From NCBI GenBank assembly GCA_964533215.1, contig CAZHLJ010000001.1, positions 1,178,001 to 1,242,000 on the forward strand: a stretch of DNA of 64,000 nt, in the 5' to 3' direction. Below the pieces are notes generated by a model, which was given only the letters and a program-made list of their open reading frames with translations, made no database searches and was not told where the DNA came from. Origin of the DNA: Bact-08 sp964533215. GTDB taxonomy: Bacteria; Bacteroidota; Bacteroidia; Bacteroidales; UBA932. Positions 1 to 8,664 of the stretch are shown here, one piece after another. Position 1 is the first letter of the stretch; each line of letters starts with the position of its first letter. The translations under genes and the position numbers were made by a program.

Positions 1-667
1 AGCAGTAAGTAACCAATATCCCTCCAGGTTTAATGGCATCATAAATTGAACAGAAAATCTCAACTGACCAGAGTTCCGGCTGGGTGTTGGGAGAGAAGGC
101 ATCAAAATATACAATATCATATTCAGAAACAGAAAGTGAAATAGAGTCAGAACTGGATTTGACTCCGGCATATCGGACAAGGTCTGAATTCAGCTTGAGA
201 AGAGAGAAGTTGGGTAAAAGCAGAGTCCATTTTTCCCATTCGCAATATTGTATTTCTTTGCAAGTATTTTGCAATATATCATTCAAGCAGCCTGACAGGT
301 CTAGTGTATTTTGACTGACAATTGCATTCATATGATCAAGAGCCTGAAACTCTTCATCGCTTATTGGGAATTTTTCAATCCCTGTATATTTTATACGGAC
401 ATTTTTGTTCTCAAAAGTGTACAAAGCTGTCAGCAGACAATTCAGCCCCGTGCCAAGTCCGACTTCAAAAATATTGATCTCAAGTGAAGTACTGTTTTCA
501 GGTTTTTTTCGTGTGGTCAAGTTCTTCAGGTAATATTTCAAGCCGCATTCGATAAAGATATGGCAGCTCTCTGCAAGAGCCCCGTTCATTGAGTGGTAGG
601 ATTCGTCAAACTCCTCCAGTTTTAAAGTATTCGACCCATCTGCACTTCTTGTCAATTGCCTGTTCAT
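1..667 (-). CDS. mnmD: tRNA U34 methyltransferase MnmD, 3' end outside the window
   Basis: Partial gene: 222 codons are present, from the ATG at 667-665 to the window edge, so the C-terminal tail is missing. The family (DUF752/MnmD) methylates nm5U at wobble position 34 of tRNA using S-adenosylmethionine; in this phylum it is usually a stand-alone enzyme not fused to the MnmC oxidase. Seen here: a SAM-binding glycine loop, FEVGLGTGLN (about residues 62-71), and the family signature YFDAFSPNTQPELWS near the end of the visible part. It is divergent from secA, with 89 bases between the two starts. The recognition is strong; only the missing end limits confidence. Confidence 0.88.
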   Translation of the reverse strand, partial: MNRQLTRSADGSNTLKLEEFDESYHSMNGALAESCHIFIECGLKYYLKNLTTRKKPENSTSLEINIFEVGLGTGLNCLLTALYTFENKNVRIKYTGIEKFPISDEEFQALDHMNAIVSQNTLDLSGCLNDILQNTCKEIQYCEWEKWTLLLPNFSLLKLNSDLVRYAGVKSSSDSISLSVSEYDIVYFDAFSPNTQPELWSVEIFCSIYDAIKPGGILVTYC

Positions 668-682
668 GCTTATAAAATTGAG

Positions 683-690
683 CAAATTTA
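683..690 (-). promoter_or_regulatory. Candidate -7 element for mnmD
   Basis: Read on the minus strand this is TAAATTTG, a match to the Bacteroidota -7 consensus TAnnTTTG, 15 bases before the mnmD ATG. No convincing TTTG lies about 20 bases further upstream, so this is a tentative call. Confidence 0.35.
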
Positions 691-711
691 TAAGTTTTCT
701 ATCTATTTTTT

Positions 712-719
712 TATCTTTG
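712..719 (+). promoter_or_regulatory. Candidate -7 element for secA
   Basis: TATCTTTG matches TAnnTTTG and lies 37 bases before the secA ATG. The -33 box is poor (TTTA at 687-690, 21 bases upstream, overlapping the mnmD -7 element on the other strand). If both are real the divergent promoters interleave. Confidence 0.45.
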
Positions 720-756
720 TAGTTTATAATTTGTAAAAATCAAATATTGATATACC

Positions 757-3700
757 ATGGCAATTATTACAGGCCTTCTAAAGAAAGTTTTCGGTACAAA
801 ATCCGATAGGGATATAAAAGAGATCCAACCTTATGTATACAAAGCAATTGAGTCCTTCAAAAGAATAGACCTTCTCTCTCATGATGAACTCAGAGCTGAG
901 AGTCAGAAGCTTAAAATTCAGATAGCTGAAAGAATAGCGGAAGATGAGGCACGCAAAAAAGAGTTGAGAGTCAAGCTGGAGGATGTTATGATTGAGGTTG
1001 GTGAGAAAGAGGCTCTTGCAACCGAGGTGGATAAGCTGACAAAGAAGATAGATGAAAAAATTGAGGAGGTTTTATTGGAAATACTTCCAGATGCTTTTGC
1101 AATAATGAAATCTACGGCCAGACGTCTTAAGGAAAACGGCGAAATTCGTGTAATAGCTTCGGAAAACGATAGAAATCTTGCTGCAAAAAGAGATTTCGTT
1201 ACAATAGATGGAGATACAGCTATATGGAAGAACAGCTGGATGGCAGGTGGAACGACCATCACTTGGGATATGGTCCACTATGATGTCCAGTTGATAGGAG
1301 GTGTGGCACTTCATCAGGGAAAAATATCAGAGATGGCAACAGGTGAGGGTAAGACCTTGGTTGCAACACTACCGGTGTTCCTCAATGCCTTGGCAGGAAA
1401 AGGTGTTCATGTTGTGACTGTGAATGACTACCTCTCCAAACGTGACTCGGAATGGATGGGGCCACTCTATCAGTTCCATGGCCTTACTGTAGATTGCATA
1501 GACAAACATGAACCTAACTCTGATGCAAGAAAGGCAGCCTATAAAGCCGATGTGACATTTGGTACAAACAACGAATTCGGGTTTGACTACCTTCGTGACA
1601 ATATGGCAATCAATCAGGAAGATCTTGTTCAAAGGAAACACCACTATGCTATCGTCGATGAGGTCGACTCAGTATTGATTGATGACGCAAGAACTCCTTT
1701 GATTATTTCCGGACCCGTACCTAAGGGAGAAGACCAACAGTTCAATGAGTACAAGCCATTTGTGGAAAGAATATATGCTGCACAAAGAACCTTGGTGACT
1801 CAATTGCTTAACGATGCAAAAAAGAAGTTTTCAGAAGGAAAGGAAGAGGATGGCGGAATGCTTTTGTTGAGAGCATACAAAGGTCTTCCAAGATATAGTC
1901 CTCTCATCAAATATCTGAGTGAATCAGGTATGAAACAGGTTCTGCTGAAGACAGAGAACTTCTACATGCAGGACAACAACAAGCAGATGCACAAGGTTAC
2001 GGATGACCTTTACTTCATTATAGACGAGAAACAAAAATCGGTTGAGCTTACAGACAAAGGACACGAACTTATCTCACAGAGTGTGAGTGATAATAAGTTT
2101 TTTATCCTGCCTGATATAGGACTTGAAATTGCTGAGATGGAAAAGAGGGAGATAACTCCTGAGGAGAAAGTGGCTGCCAAGGATGCACTTCTAACAGATT
2201 ATGCACTCAAGAGCGAACGTGTACATACCGTAAACCAATTGCTCAAAGCATATACTATGTTCGAAAAAGATATAGAATATGTGGTTCTGGACAACAAGAT
2301 TAAGATTGTGGACGAGCAGACCGGACGTATTCTGGAAGGAAGAAGATATTCAGATGGTCTACATCAGGCGATAGAGGCAAAGGAGATGGTTAAGGTAGAG
2401 GCTGCCACCCAGACCTTCGCTACAATAACATTGCAAAACTACTTCAGAATGTACCATAAACTGGCAGGTATGACAGGTACAGCCGAGACAGAGGCTGGTG
2501 AGTTCTGGTCAATCTACAAGCTGGATGTCGTAGTTATTCCTACCAACAGACCTATTGTCAGGAATGATATGGAGGATCTTATCTTCAAGACCAAGAGAGA
2601 AAAATTCAATGCCGTAATTGACGAGATAGTTAAGCTGACCACAGCAGGTCGTCCCGTCCTGGTTGGTACAACCTCAGTTGAAGTTTCTGAGTTATTAAGC
2701 AGGATGCTGAAAATCAGAGGCATAAAACATAATGTCCTAAATGCAAAGCAGCATGCTAAAGAGGCAGAGATAGTCGCCGAAGCTGGTCAGTCAGGATGTG
2801 TGACAATAGCAACAAATATGGCTGGTCGTGGTACAGATATCAAGCTAGGGCAGGGAGTGAAGGAGGCAGGTGGATTGGCCATTATTGGTACTGAACGACA
2901 CGATTCAAGACGTGTCGACAGACAGTTGAGAGGACGTGCCGGTCGTCAGGGTGATCCTGGTTCATCAAGTTTTTATGTCTCTTTGGAGGATGACCTCATG
3001 AGGCTTTTCGGGTCTGAGAGGATAGCTGGACTTGTAGATAAGATGGGAATGAAAGATGGAGAGGTACTTCAACACTCAATGTTGTCAAAATCCATTGAAC
3101 GTGCCCAGAGGAAAGTTGAGGAGAATAATTTTGGAATCCGTAAACGTCTGCTTGAATATGACGACGTTATGAATTCTCAGAGAGAGGTTATCTATACCCG
3201 CAGAAGAAATGCCCTTTACGGAGAGAGAGTGGACGTGGATGTTCAGAACATGTTTACTGATTACTGCGAAAACCTTGTTGCCTCTCATCATGGAGCAACT
3301 GATTACGAACAATTTTCATATGATTCCATCCGTAATCTATCAGTAGATCCAGGTATGGAGGAGTCCTTCTATGAAAAAGCATCTTTAGAGGAGGTTTCTG
3401 ATGCATTCTACAATAATGTTCTGACAGTATACAAGAGAAGGACAGACCTTCTTGTACAGCAGTCATGGCCGATAATGAAGCAGATATATGAGACACAAAG
3501 TGCCACATATGAAAACATAGCCATTCCTATCAGTGACGGCACAAAGATGACCCAACTGGTGGTCAACCTTAAAAAAGCTTATGAGAATCAAGGTAAGGAG
3601 GTTGTAAGGGCTCTTAACAAGAGCATTACTCTATTAATGATAGATGAGCATTGGAAAGAACATCTAAGGGAAATGGATGAGCTTAAACAGTCTGTGCAAA

Positions 3701-4047
3701 ATGCGACATATGAACAGAAAGATCCGCTTTTGATATACAAATTTGAAAGTTTCGAGCTATTTAAAGGTGTTTTGGACAAGGTGAGCAAAGATGTACTTTC
3801 ATTCCTTCTTAAGGCTCATATCCCTATGAGAGAGTCTCAGCAGGCCCCTGAGGTAAATGTCAGACAGGAGCAACGTAGAAAGACGGACCTGAGCAATATG
3901 CAGACCTCAAGGCAGGATCTCTCAACTTCTGCGGGAGAGCCTAAATCACAGGCTCCTGTCCATGTAGAGAAAAAGGTTGGGAGAAATGAGCCATGTCCTT
4001 GCGGAAGCGGTAAAAAGTATAAAAATTGTCATGGAGCTAACGAATAA
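757..4047 (+). CDS. secA: Preprotein translocase ATPase SecA
   Basis: Motor ATPase that drives unfolded precursors through the SecYEG channel. At 1096 residues it is about 200 longer than E. coli SecA, as is usual in Bacteroidota. The Walker A loop MATGEGKT is at residues 193-200 and the Walker B/DEVD motif near residue 300. A charged, coiled-coil-like insertion sits before the DVQL segment (about residues 60-175), and a second insertion follows the ISGPVPKGE segment (about 325-420). The C-terminus carries a SEC-C zinc-binding tail with the pattern CPCGSGKKYKNCHG, which in the family binds SecB or ribosomes. The ATG start gives a normal N-terminus. lpdA follows after 3 bases, so the two are probably co-transcribed. 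Confidence 0.98.
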   Translation: MAIITGLLKKVFGTKSDRDIKEIQPYVYKAIESFKRIDLLSHDELRAESQKLKIQIAERIAEDEARKKELRVKLEDVMIEVGEKEALATEVDKLTKKIDEKIEEVLLEILPDAFAIMKSTARRLKENGEIRVIASENDRNLAAKRDFVTIDGDTAIWKNSWMAGGTTITWDMVHYDVQLIGGVALHQGKISEMATGEGKTLVATLPVFLNALAGKGVHVVTVNDYLSKRDSEWMGPLYQFHGLTVDCIDKHEPNSDARKAAYKADVTFGTNNEFGFDYLRDNMAINQEDLVQRKHHYAIVDEVDSVLIDDARTPLIISGPVPKGEDQQFNEYKPFVERIYAAQRTLVTQLLNDAKKKFSEGKEEDGGMLLLRAYKGLPRYSPLIKYLSESGMKQVLLKTENFYMQDNNKQMHKVTDDLYFIIDEKQKSVELTDKGHELISQSVSDNKFFILPDIGLEIAEMEKREITPEEKVAAKDALLTDYALKSERVHTVNQLLKAYTMFEKDIEYVVLDNKIKIVDEQTGRILEGRRYSDGLHQAIEAKEMVKVEAATQTFATITLQNYFRMYHKLAGMTGTAETEAGEFWSIYKLDVVVIPTNRPIVRNDMEDLIFKTKREKFNAVIDEIVKLTTAGRPVLVGTTSVEVSELLSRMLKIRGIKHNVLNAKQHAKEAEIVAEAGQSGCVTIATNMAGRGTDIKLGQGVKEAGGLAIIGTERHDSRRVDRQLRGRAGRQGDPGSSSFYVSLEDDLMRLFGSERIAGLVDKMGMKDGEVLQHSMLSKSIERAQRKVEENNFGIRKRLLEYDDVMNSQREVIYTRRRNALYGERVDVDVQNMFTDYCENLVASHHGATDYEQFSYDSIRNLSVDPGMEESFYEKASLEEVSDAFYNNVLTVYKRRTDLLVQQSWPIMKQIYETQSATYENIAIPISDGTKMTQLVVNLKKAYENQGKEVVRALNKSITLLMIDEHWKEHLREMDELKQSVQNATYEQKDPLLIYKFESFELFKGVLDKVSKDVLSFLLKAHIPMRESQQAPEVNVRQEQRRKTDLSNMQTSRQDLSTSAGEPKSQAPVHVEKKVGRNEPCPCGSGKKYKNCHGANE

Positions 4048-4050
4048 AGT

Positions 4051-5439
4051 ATGTTTGATTTATTAGTAATTGGATCTGGCCCGGGAGGGTATGTAGCAGC
4101 GATTCGCGCATCGCAACTAGGTATGAACACTGCAATTATAGAGAGGTCGGAATTGGGAGGAATCTGCCTTAATTGGGGTTGCGTGCCAACAAAGGCATTA
4201 TTGAAAAGTGCTCAGGCACTACATTATGCACAACATTCAGTTGATTATGGTTTTGAAATTGAAGGTACAATAAAGCCTGATATCGAAAAAATAGTTGCCA
4301 GAAGCAGGAGTGTTGCTGCCGGCATGAATAAGGGGGTTGAATATCTCCTAAAGAAAAACAAGATTACAGTTATAAATGGTACTGCAAGGCTTTGCGGTGA
4401 GGGTAAGGTAGAGGTTACTGCTCAGGACCAGACGAAATCGGTTGTGGAGTCAAAGAATATTATCATTGCCACCGGTTCAAGGCCAAACTCATTGCCATTT
4501 GCGCCGATAGATGGTGAAAAAATAATCTCATACAGACAGGCTCTTGTACCCGAGACTCTTCCTAAAAGCATGGCTGTCATCGGTTCCGGGGCTATCGGAA
4601 GTGAGTTCGCATTCTTTTATCGTTCACTTGGAGTTGAAGTTTATCTGATAGAATATCTGGATAACGTTGTTCCTTTGGAAGATGATGATGTATCTGCACA
4701 ATTGAGCCGTTCTTTCCGTAAAATGGGAATGAAGGTTATGGTTTCGGCACAGGTTAAGAGTGTTGAAAAGGTAGGAGATATCTGCAGGCTTTTGGTGCAG
4801 ACAAAGAAAGGGGAAGAGATTGTAGAGGTTGAGAGAGTACTCTCTGCTGTTGGAGTTGTTGCCAATATCGATAATATTGGTCTGGAAGACCTTGGAGTTG
4901 AAACTGAGAGGAGAAAAATAAAGGTAGATGAGTATTACTCTACAAATATTGCAGGTATTTATGCAATTGGTGATGTAATAGCTACGCCGGCTCTTGCTCA
5001 TGTGGCTTCAGCTGAAGGTATATGCTGTGTGGAGAAAATTGCGGGAATGGATCCAAAACCAGTCAATTATGATAACATACCCGGCTGCACTTTCACCTCA
5101 CCTGAGATTGCCTCAGTAGGCATCACTGAGAGAGTTGCCAAAGAAAAGGGGTTGGAGTACAAAGTCGGAAAGTTCCCATTCACTGCATCAGGAAAGGCTG
5201 CTGCTGCTGGAGAAAAGGATGGATTTGTAAAAATGATCGTTGATTCCAACACCGATGAGGTTATAGGAGTCCATATGATAGGTGCCAATGTTACGGAAAT
5301 GGTCTCTGGTATGGTTGTGGCACGTAATTTGGGTGTCAAGGCCAAAGAAATCATTCATTCCATTCATCCACACCCAACAATGAGTGAGGCAATTATGGAG
5401 GCTGCGGCTGCAGCGCACGGAGAAGTTATTCATATTTAA
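4051..5439 (+). CDS. lpdA: Dihydrolipoyl dehydrogenase (E3)
   Basis: Flavoprotein disulfide reductase that re-oxidises dihydrolipoamide in 2-oxo acid dehydrogenase complexes or the glycine cleavage system. It has 462 residues, normal for the family. Visible motifs: the FAD-binding GSGPGGYVAAIRAS at residues 8-21; the redox disulfide in GGICLNWGCVPTK (Cys39 and Cys44); an NAD-binding GSGAIGSEFAFF around 177; the FAD-contacting YAIGD around 305; and the C-terminal HPHPTMSE with the catalytic His-Glu pair. It lies 3 bases after secA and 15 bases before the bactofilin gene. No E1 or E2 subunit gene is next to it, so which complex it serves cannot be told from this window. Confidence 0.96.
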   Translation: MFDLLVIGSGPGGYVAAIRASQLGMNTAIIERSELGGICLNWGCVPTKALLKSAQALHYAQHSVDYGFEIEGTIKPDIEKIVARSRSVAAGMNKGVEYLLKKNKITVINGTARLCGEGKVEVTAQDQTKSVVESKNIIIATGSRPNSLPFAPIDGEKIISYRQALVPETLPKSMAVIGSGAIGSEFAFFYRSLGVEVYLIEYLDNVVPLEDDDVSAQLSRSFRKMGMKVMVSAQVKSVEKVGDICRLLVQTKKGEEIVEVERVLSAVGVVANIDNIGLEDLGVETERRKIKVDEYYSTNIAGIYAIGDVIATPALAHVASAEGICCVEKIAGMDPKPVNYDNIPGCTFTSPEIASVGITERVAKEKGLEYKVGKFPFTASGKAAAAGEKDGFVKMIVDSNTDEVIGVHMIGANVTEMVSGMVVARNLGVKAKEIIHSIHPHPTMSEAIMEAAAAAHGEVIHI

Positions 5440-5454
5440 AGATAATAATAGATT

Positions 5455-5841
5455 ATGTCAAGAAATGAAACAGTCACCCAGGTTAATGAGGTAAACAGGA
5501 TTTCTGCCAGCACTGAGTTCCGTGGTGACATTATTGCCAATTGTGACATTAGAATTGACGGTTACTTTGAAGGTAACTTAAATATTACAGGAAAACTTGT
5601 AGTTGGAGAGGCCGCAAAATTATATGGAAGTGTAATCTGTAATAGTTGCGATATTTGGGGTATTATGGAAGGTAAGGTAATAGTGAAGGAGGTCTTTGGA
5701 TTAAGGAAATCAGGATCCATTACTGGAAATGTGGGATGTCAACGTATATTTATTGAGGAGGGAGGCACATTTAGTGGATCATGCAAAATGATCACGGAAG
5801 AGAACTTTGAGGAGCTTAAATCCAAAATGTTGGAGAAGTAA
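5455..5841 (+). CDS. Bactofilin-family polymer-forming protein
   Basis: 128 residues, the size of a minimal bactofilin. The core (about residues 22-115) is a run of short beta-rungs such as GDIIANCDIRIDGYFEG and KLYGSVICNSCDIWG, the right-handed beta-helix pattern of the family. Bactofilins form nucleotide-free filaments, often at the membrane, that scaffold cell-wall enzymes or polarity factors. The N-terminal tail is short and polar and there is no membrane segment. It is last in the apparent secA-lpdA-bactofilin run and is followed at once by a terminator. The presence of an actin-like gene next door on the other strand is notable, but no functional link is shown by the sequence. Confidence 0.9.
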   Translation: MSRNETVTQVNEVNRISASTEFRGDIIANCDIRIDGYFEGNLNITGKLVVGEAAKLYGSVICNSCDIWGIMEGKVIVKEVFGLRKSGSITGNVGCQRIFIEEGGTFSGSCKMITEENFEELKSKMLEK

Positions 5842-5842
5842 T

Positions 5843-5873
5843 AAAAAAGCCGGATAAAGTATCCGGCTTTTTT
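5843..5873. terminator. Rho-independent terminator, likely bidirectional
   Basis: Perfect 8-bp stem GCCGGATA / TATCCGGC (5849-5856 and 5860-5867) with a 3-base loop, flanked by six A on the left and six T on the right. It begins just after the bactofilin stop codon and lies between two convergent genes, so it can serve both strands. Confidence 0.9.
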
Positions 5874-5898
5874 ATTATCTGTATAATTTCAGGTATCA

Positions 5899-7002
5899 TT
5901 ACTCTAATACCGAGACATAAGTATTTGCATTTCCAATATCTATTCCAACGTATGCCGTAGACTTGACACTTTCAAGACCGTATGAGAGATCATCATCCTT
6001 GTATGAGGTGCTGTTCCCTGAATTGCTTGAACTGCTCATTTGCTTTGAGTTGATAGCATATCCTATAGCCGCACATCTGTCCGGATTCTGGAACACATTT
6101 ACGTTGCAGACATCTTTGAACTCTTCTTCAAAAAGATTAACAAGATCTTGATAATAAGCTCCACCACCAACTAGGTAAATTTTTGGACAAATTTCAAAAT
6201 CCTCGTCTTTTATAAACTTGTTGATAGTAGGGGAAACTACGTTTGAATAATATAGCTTCAATGCTCTCTTGCGTTGCTCGGTGAAATCTTTACGTTTGCG
6301 GTCAATATAAGTGAAGCCTTTTGCAAAAACCTGATCTATCTGATGTTCTGTCCTAAGCTTTAGGAATGAGTTAAGAAGCAGCTCCTGACTGAAAATATTT
6401 ACTGCATAGCTGATTCCATGAGTGCTGAAAATAGATCTGCTTAAAAGTCCGTTTGGAGTACTGACAGCACCTTCGCATGTTCCATACCCGAGACTTATAA
6501 TGATATAATTGCCATCAGTGGGATTTTCGCCCTTTCTAACAGCTAAGTCGCAACCGCCAACTTCAGGAAGTACTCCGACAGATGTGATAGGAATTAACCT
6601 TTGTTCTGTGTTGGCATTTCCCTTTTCGTCTGCCCTGTAGAAAGTTATAAGCTTCTCAGTTTTGAAGAATTCCTCTGCGTCGTCTTTATTTATTTGATAT
6701 GTTGCAAAAGGAAAACCAACTGTGACTGCCATTTTTGGGAATTTCCCGGATTTTGACCCACTCATGCAAATGTTGCTTGCAAGAAGAAGGGCAGATTGAC
6801 TGATCAATTTATAATCTGTATCGGCAGGAGAAGCATTAATAGATTTGTGTGGAGATGTTCCTTCGTTAAAAGCTTGTAGGCCGACGATATAATCTATGCC
6901 ATCAATCTTGATTTTAGCAAAACCCAGAACAGGATCGTTGTTGGTATAGTACTCGCGTATTGTAGCTTCATAGACACTCGGAAAAGAAAATGTTTTATCC
7001 AT
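5899..7002 (-). CDS. Actin/ParM-like ATPase, apparently circularly permuted
   Basis: 367 residues. In the actin/Hsp70/ParM superfamily the phosphate-1 loop (DxG) starts the protein. Here the N-terminus begins with TFSFPSVYEA, which in archaeal-type ParM proteins follows the phosphate-1 hairpin, and the hairpin YVGIDIGNANTYVSVLE appears as the last 17 residues (351-367). A Ser-rich linker (about 322-348) precedes it. The middle contains a phosphate-2-like segment IIISLGYGTCEGAV (167-180) in which Ser replaces the usual Asp, and an adenosine-type motif IYLVGGGA (275-282). No phosphate-1 coding sequence lies upstream of the start. It is a single-gene unit convergent with the bactofilin gene. The function is unknown; ParM relatives form filaments that move plasmids or organise cells. 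Confidence 0.8.
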   Translation of the reverse strand: MDKTFSFPSVYEATIREYYTNNDPVLGFAKIKIDGIDYIVGLQAFNEGTSPHKSINASPADTDYKLISQSALLLASNICMSGSKSGKFPKMAVTVGFPFATYQINKDDAEEFFKTEKLITFYRADEKGNANTEQRLIPITSVGVLPEVGGCDLAVRKGENPTDGNYIIISLGYGTCEGAVSTPNGLLSRSIFSTHGISYAVNIFSQELLLNSFLKLRTEHQIDQVFAKGFTYIDRKRKDFTEQRKRALKLYYSNVVSPTINKFIKDEDFEICPKIYLVGGGAYYQDLVNLFEEEFKDVCNVNVFQNPDRCAAIGYAINSKQMSSSSNSGNSTSYKDDDLSYGLESVKSTAYVGIDIGNANTYVSVLE

Positions 7003-7054
7003 AGTTTGAAATATGATATTTTATGTGAAAGTAATAATTATTTTTTAATTAGAG

Positions 7055-8008
7055 TTAAAATGATTCCTTTATCTTATAGATATTTCTTTCACTACTGTTT
7101 CGGGAGATCAATTCACCTATAAATCCAGCTAAAAACAGTTGCATACCAATAATCAGAGCAACCAGCGAGATGTAAAACAGCGGCTGGTCGGTGACAGCCC
7201 TGTATTTGAGGCCATGTGCCTGAGAAACAATTTTGTCGATAATAATGTATAGAGCGGTCATCCCACCGAAGAAAAAGGTAAGGCTGCCAATCAGTCCAAA
7301 GAAGTGCATTGGTTTTTTGCCAAACCTGGATAAAAACCAAAGAGAGAGAAGGTCCAGGAAACCATTGACAAACCTGTTCATCCCAAATTTGCTCTTCCCA
7401 AATTTACGAGCTTGATGCTTGACTGGCTTTTCTCCTATTTTGTTGAAACCGGCATTTTTGGCAATATATGGTATATACCTGTGCATTTCTCCATATACTT
7501 CAATATTTTTTATAACATCCTTCCTGTAGGCCTTAAGACCACAGTTCATGTCGTGAAGCTTTACCCCAGTTACTTTTCTGGCTGTGGCATTGTATATTTT
7601 TGAAGGAATGTTCTTGGCAAATACGTTGTCTTTTCTTTTCTTTTTCCAGCCTGAAACGAGATCATAACCTCCTGAAACAATCATTTCATAAAGTGCAGGA
7701 ATCTCTTCCGGACTATCCTGGAGGTCTGCATCCATGGTAACGACGACCTCTCCTTGTGCGGCCTCAAAACCACAGTATAGAGCTGCCGATTTGCCATAAT
7801 TCCTACGGAAACGTATGCCTCTGATTATACCTGGATACTTGTCCGTAAGTTCCTTTACAACTTTCCATGATGAGTCGGTACTTCCGTCGTCAACCAATAC
7901 AACTTCATATTGTAAGTTTTGTTCCGATAAAGATCTGTTTATCCATGAAAGAAGCTCAGGGAGAGACTCTTCTTCGTTATAAAGAGAAATAATTATTGAG
8001 AGATCCAT
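7055..8008 (-). CDS. Membrane-anchored family 2 glycosyltransferase (DPM1/ArnC-like)
   Basis: 317 residues. The GT-A domain (residues 1-225) opens with LSIIISLYNEEESLPELL, has VDDGSTD near 40 and the metal-binding DADLQDSPEEIP near 94-105. Two hydrophobic segments follow (about 232-262 and 272-305), matching the DPM1/ArnC/GtrB group that transfers a sugar from a nucleotide donor to a polyprenyl phosphate carrier at the inner membrane. The sugar and acceptor cannot be read from sequence. It starts 24 bases after the stop of the DUF4199 gene, so the two likely form an operon driven from the promoter at 8576-8606. Confidence 0.9.
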   Translation of the reverse strand: MDLSIIISLYNEEESLPELLSWINRSLSEQNLQYEVVLVDDGSTDSSWKVVKELTDKYPGIIRGIRFRRNYGKSAALYCGFEAAQGEVVVTMDADLQDSPEEIPALYEMIVSGGYDLVSGWKKKRKDNVFAKNIPSKIYNATARKVTGVKLHDMNCGLKAYRKDVIKNIEVYGEMHRYIPYIAKNAGFNKIGEKPVKHQARKFGKSKFGMNRFVNGFLDLLSLWFLSRFGKKPMHFFGLIGSLTFFFGGMTALYIIIDKIVSQAHGLKYRAVTDQPLFYISLVALIIGMQLFLAGFIGELISRNSSERNIYKIKESF

Positions 8009-8032
8009 CTGTTGCTGGGGGGTTAAGGAATG

Positions 8033-8533
8033 TTATTCGGTGAAAATGCTGCCCTTCTTTGTATAGTTGGCTATAATAGACGATGCAAGAAGCCCGAAGA
8101 GAGTGTCATATATCAGCGAGGATATGAAAGATATCTGAGGGAAATAGTTTTCAAACTTAGCAAGCATCTCCGATGCCTGAGGATTGCTGCTTCCCATGGC
8201 CTGAGAAGCCTGTTCCAAAGTTGCTGCTATACTGTCAGGAAAAATCACTGCATAATGCAGAAACAAATAGCATGCACAAATAACTGATGATAGAAGACAA
8301 GTTATGAAACCAAAATTCAAGCCATCCTTGTAAGTGAACAACTCATGGCTATTACTGTAATCTTTTATAAAATAATATAGTAGACCAATACTTCCGGCAA
8401 ATTTGACAATCCATATAAGGATGCTTGCAGCCGTCCCGGGAGTGAAAACAGCTTGAATTAGAGTTGCTATTATAGTTATGAGAGCCAGTAAAAGTCCGTC
8501 AAGTGCGGCAATACTCCATTTGTTTTTTTGCAT
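8033..8533 (-). CDS. DUF4199 family membrane protein
   Basis: 166 residues with four hydrophobic segments (about 9-28, 33-55, 74-95 and 130-155). The ELFTYKDGLNFGF segment between the second and third is typical of DUF4199, a Bacteroidota family of unknown function that is very often found directly upstream of a DPM1-like glycosyltransferase, as here. The pairing suggests a partner role in the membrane step of that enzyme, which is inference. The stop lies 24 bases before the glycosyltransferase start. Confidence 0.85.
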   Translation of the reverse strand: MQKNKWSIAALDGLLLALITIIATLIQAVFTPGTAASILIWIVKFAGSIGLLYYFIKDYSNSHELFTYKDGLNFGFITCLLSSVICACYLFLHYAVIFPDSIAATLEQASQAMGSSNPQASEMLAKFENYFPQISFISSLIYDTLFGLLASSIIANYTKKGSIFTE

Positions 8534-8575
8534 AATTTATTGATTATTAGGTTTGTCTGTTAATCTTAGGTTCAC

Positions 8576-8606
8576 CAAATTTAAGTAAAAATGTAGACTA
8601 AGCAAA
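8576..8606 (-). promoter_or_regulatory. Promoter of the DUF4199-glycosyltransferase operon
   Basis: On the minus strand: TTTG (8606-8603), 19 bases, TAAATTTG (8583-8576), an exact fit to the Bacteroidota vegetative promoter. It lies 42 bases before the DUF4199 ATG and directly abuts the divergent thrS promoter. Confidence 0.65.
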
Positions 8607-8638
8607 ATTTATAGATTAATAAAAAATAGTTACATTTG
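8607..8638 (+). promoter_or_regulatory. Promoter of thrS
   Basis: ATTT (8607-8610), 20 bases, TACATTTG (8631-8638). The -7 element is an exact match and the -33 box a partial one. The thrS ATG is 26 bases downstream, leaving a short leader with no room for a T-box. Confidence 0.55.
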
Positions 8639-8664
8639 CAGTTTATTGAATATAGCACTTAATT

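Noticed and set aside
84..314. Plus-strand frame at the left edge
   Set aside because: It is the shadow of mnmD, which reads through on the minus strand with clear family motifs.
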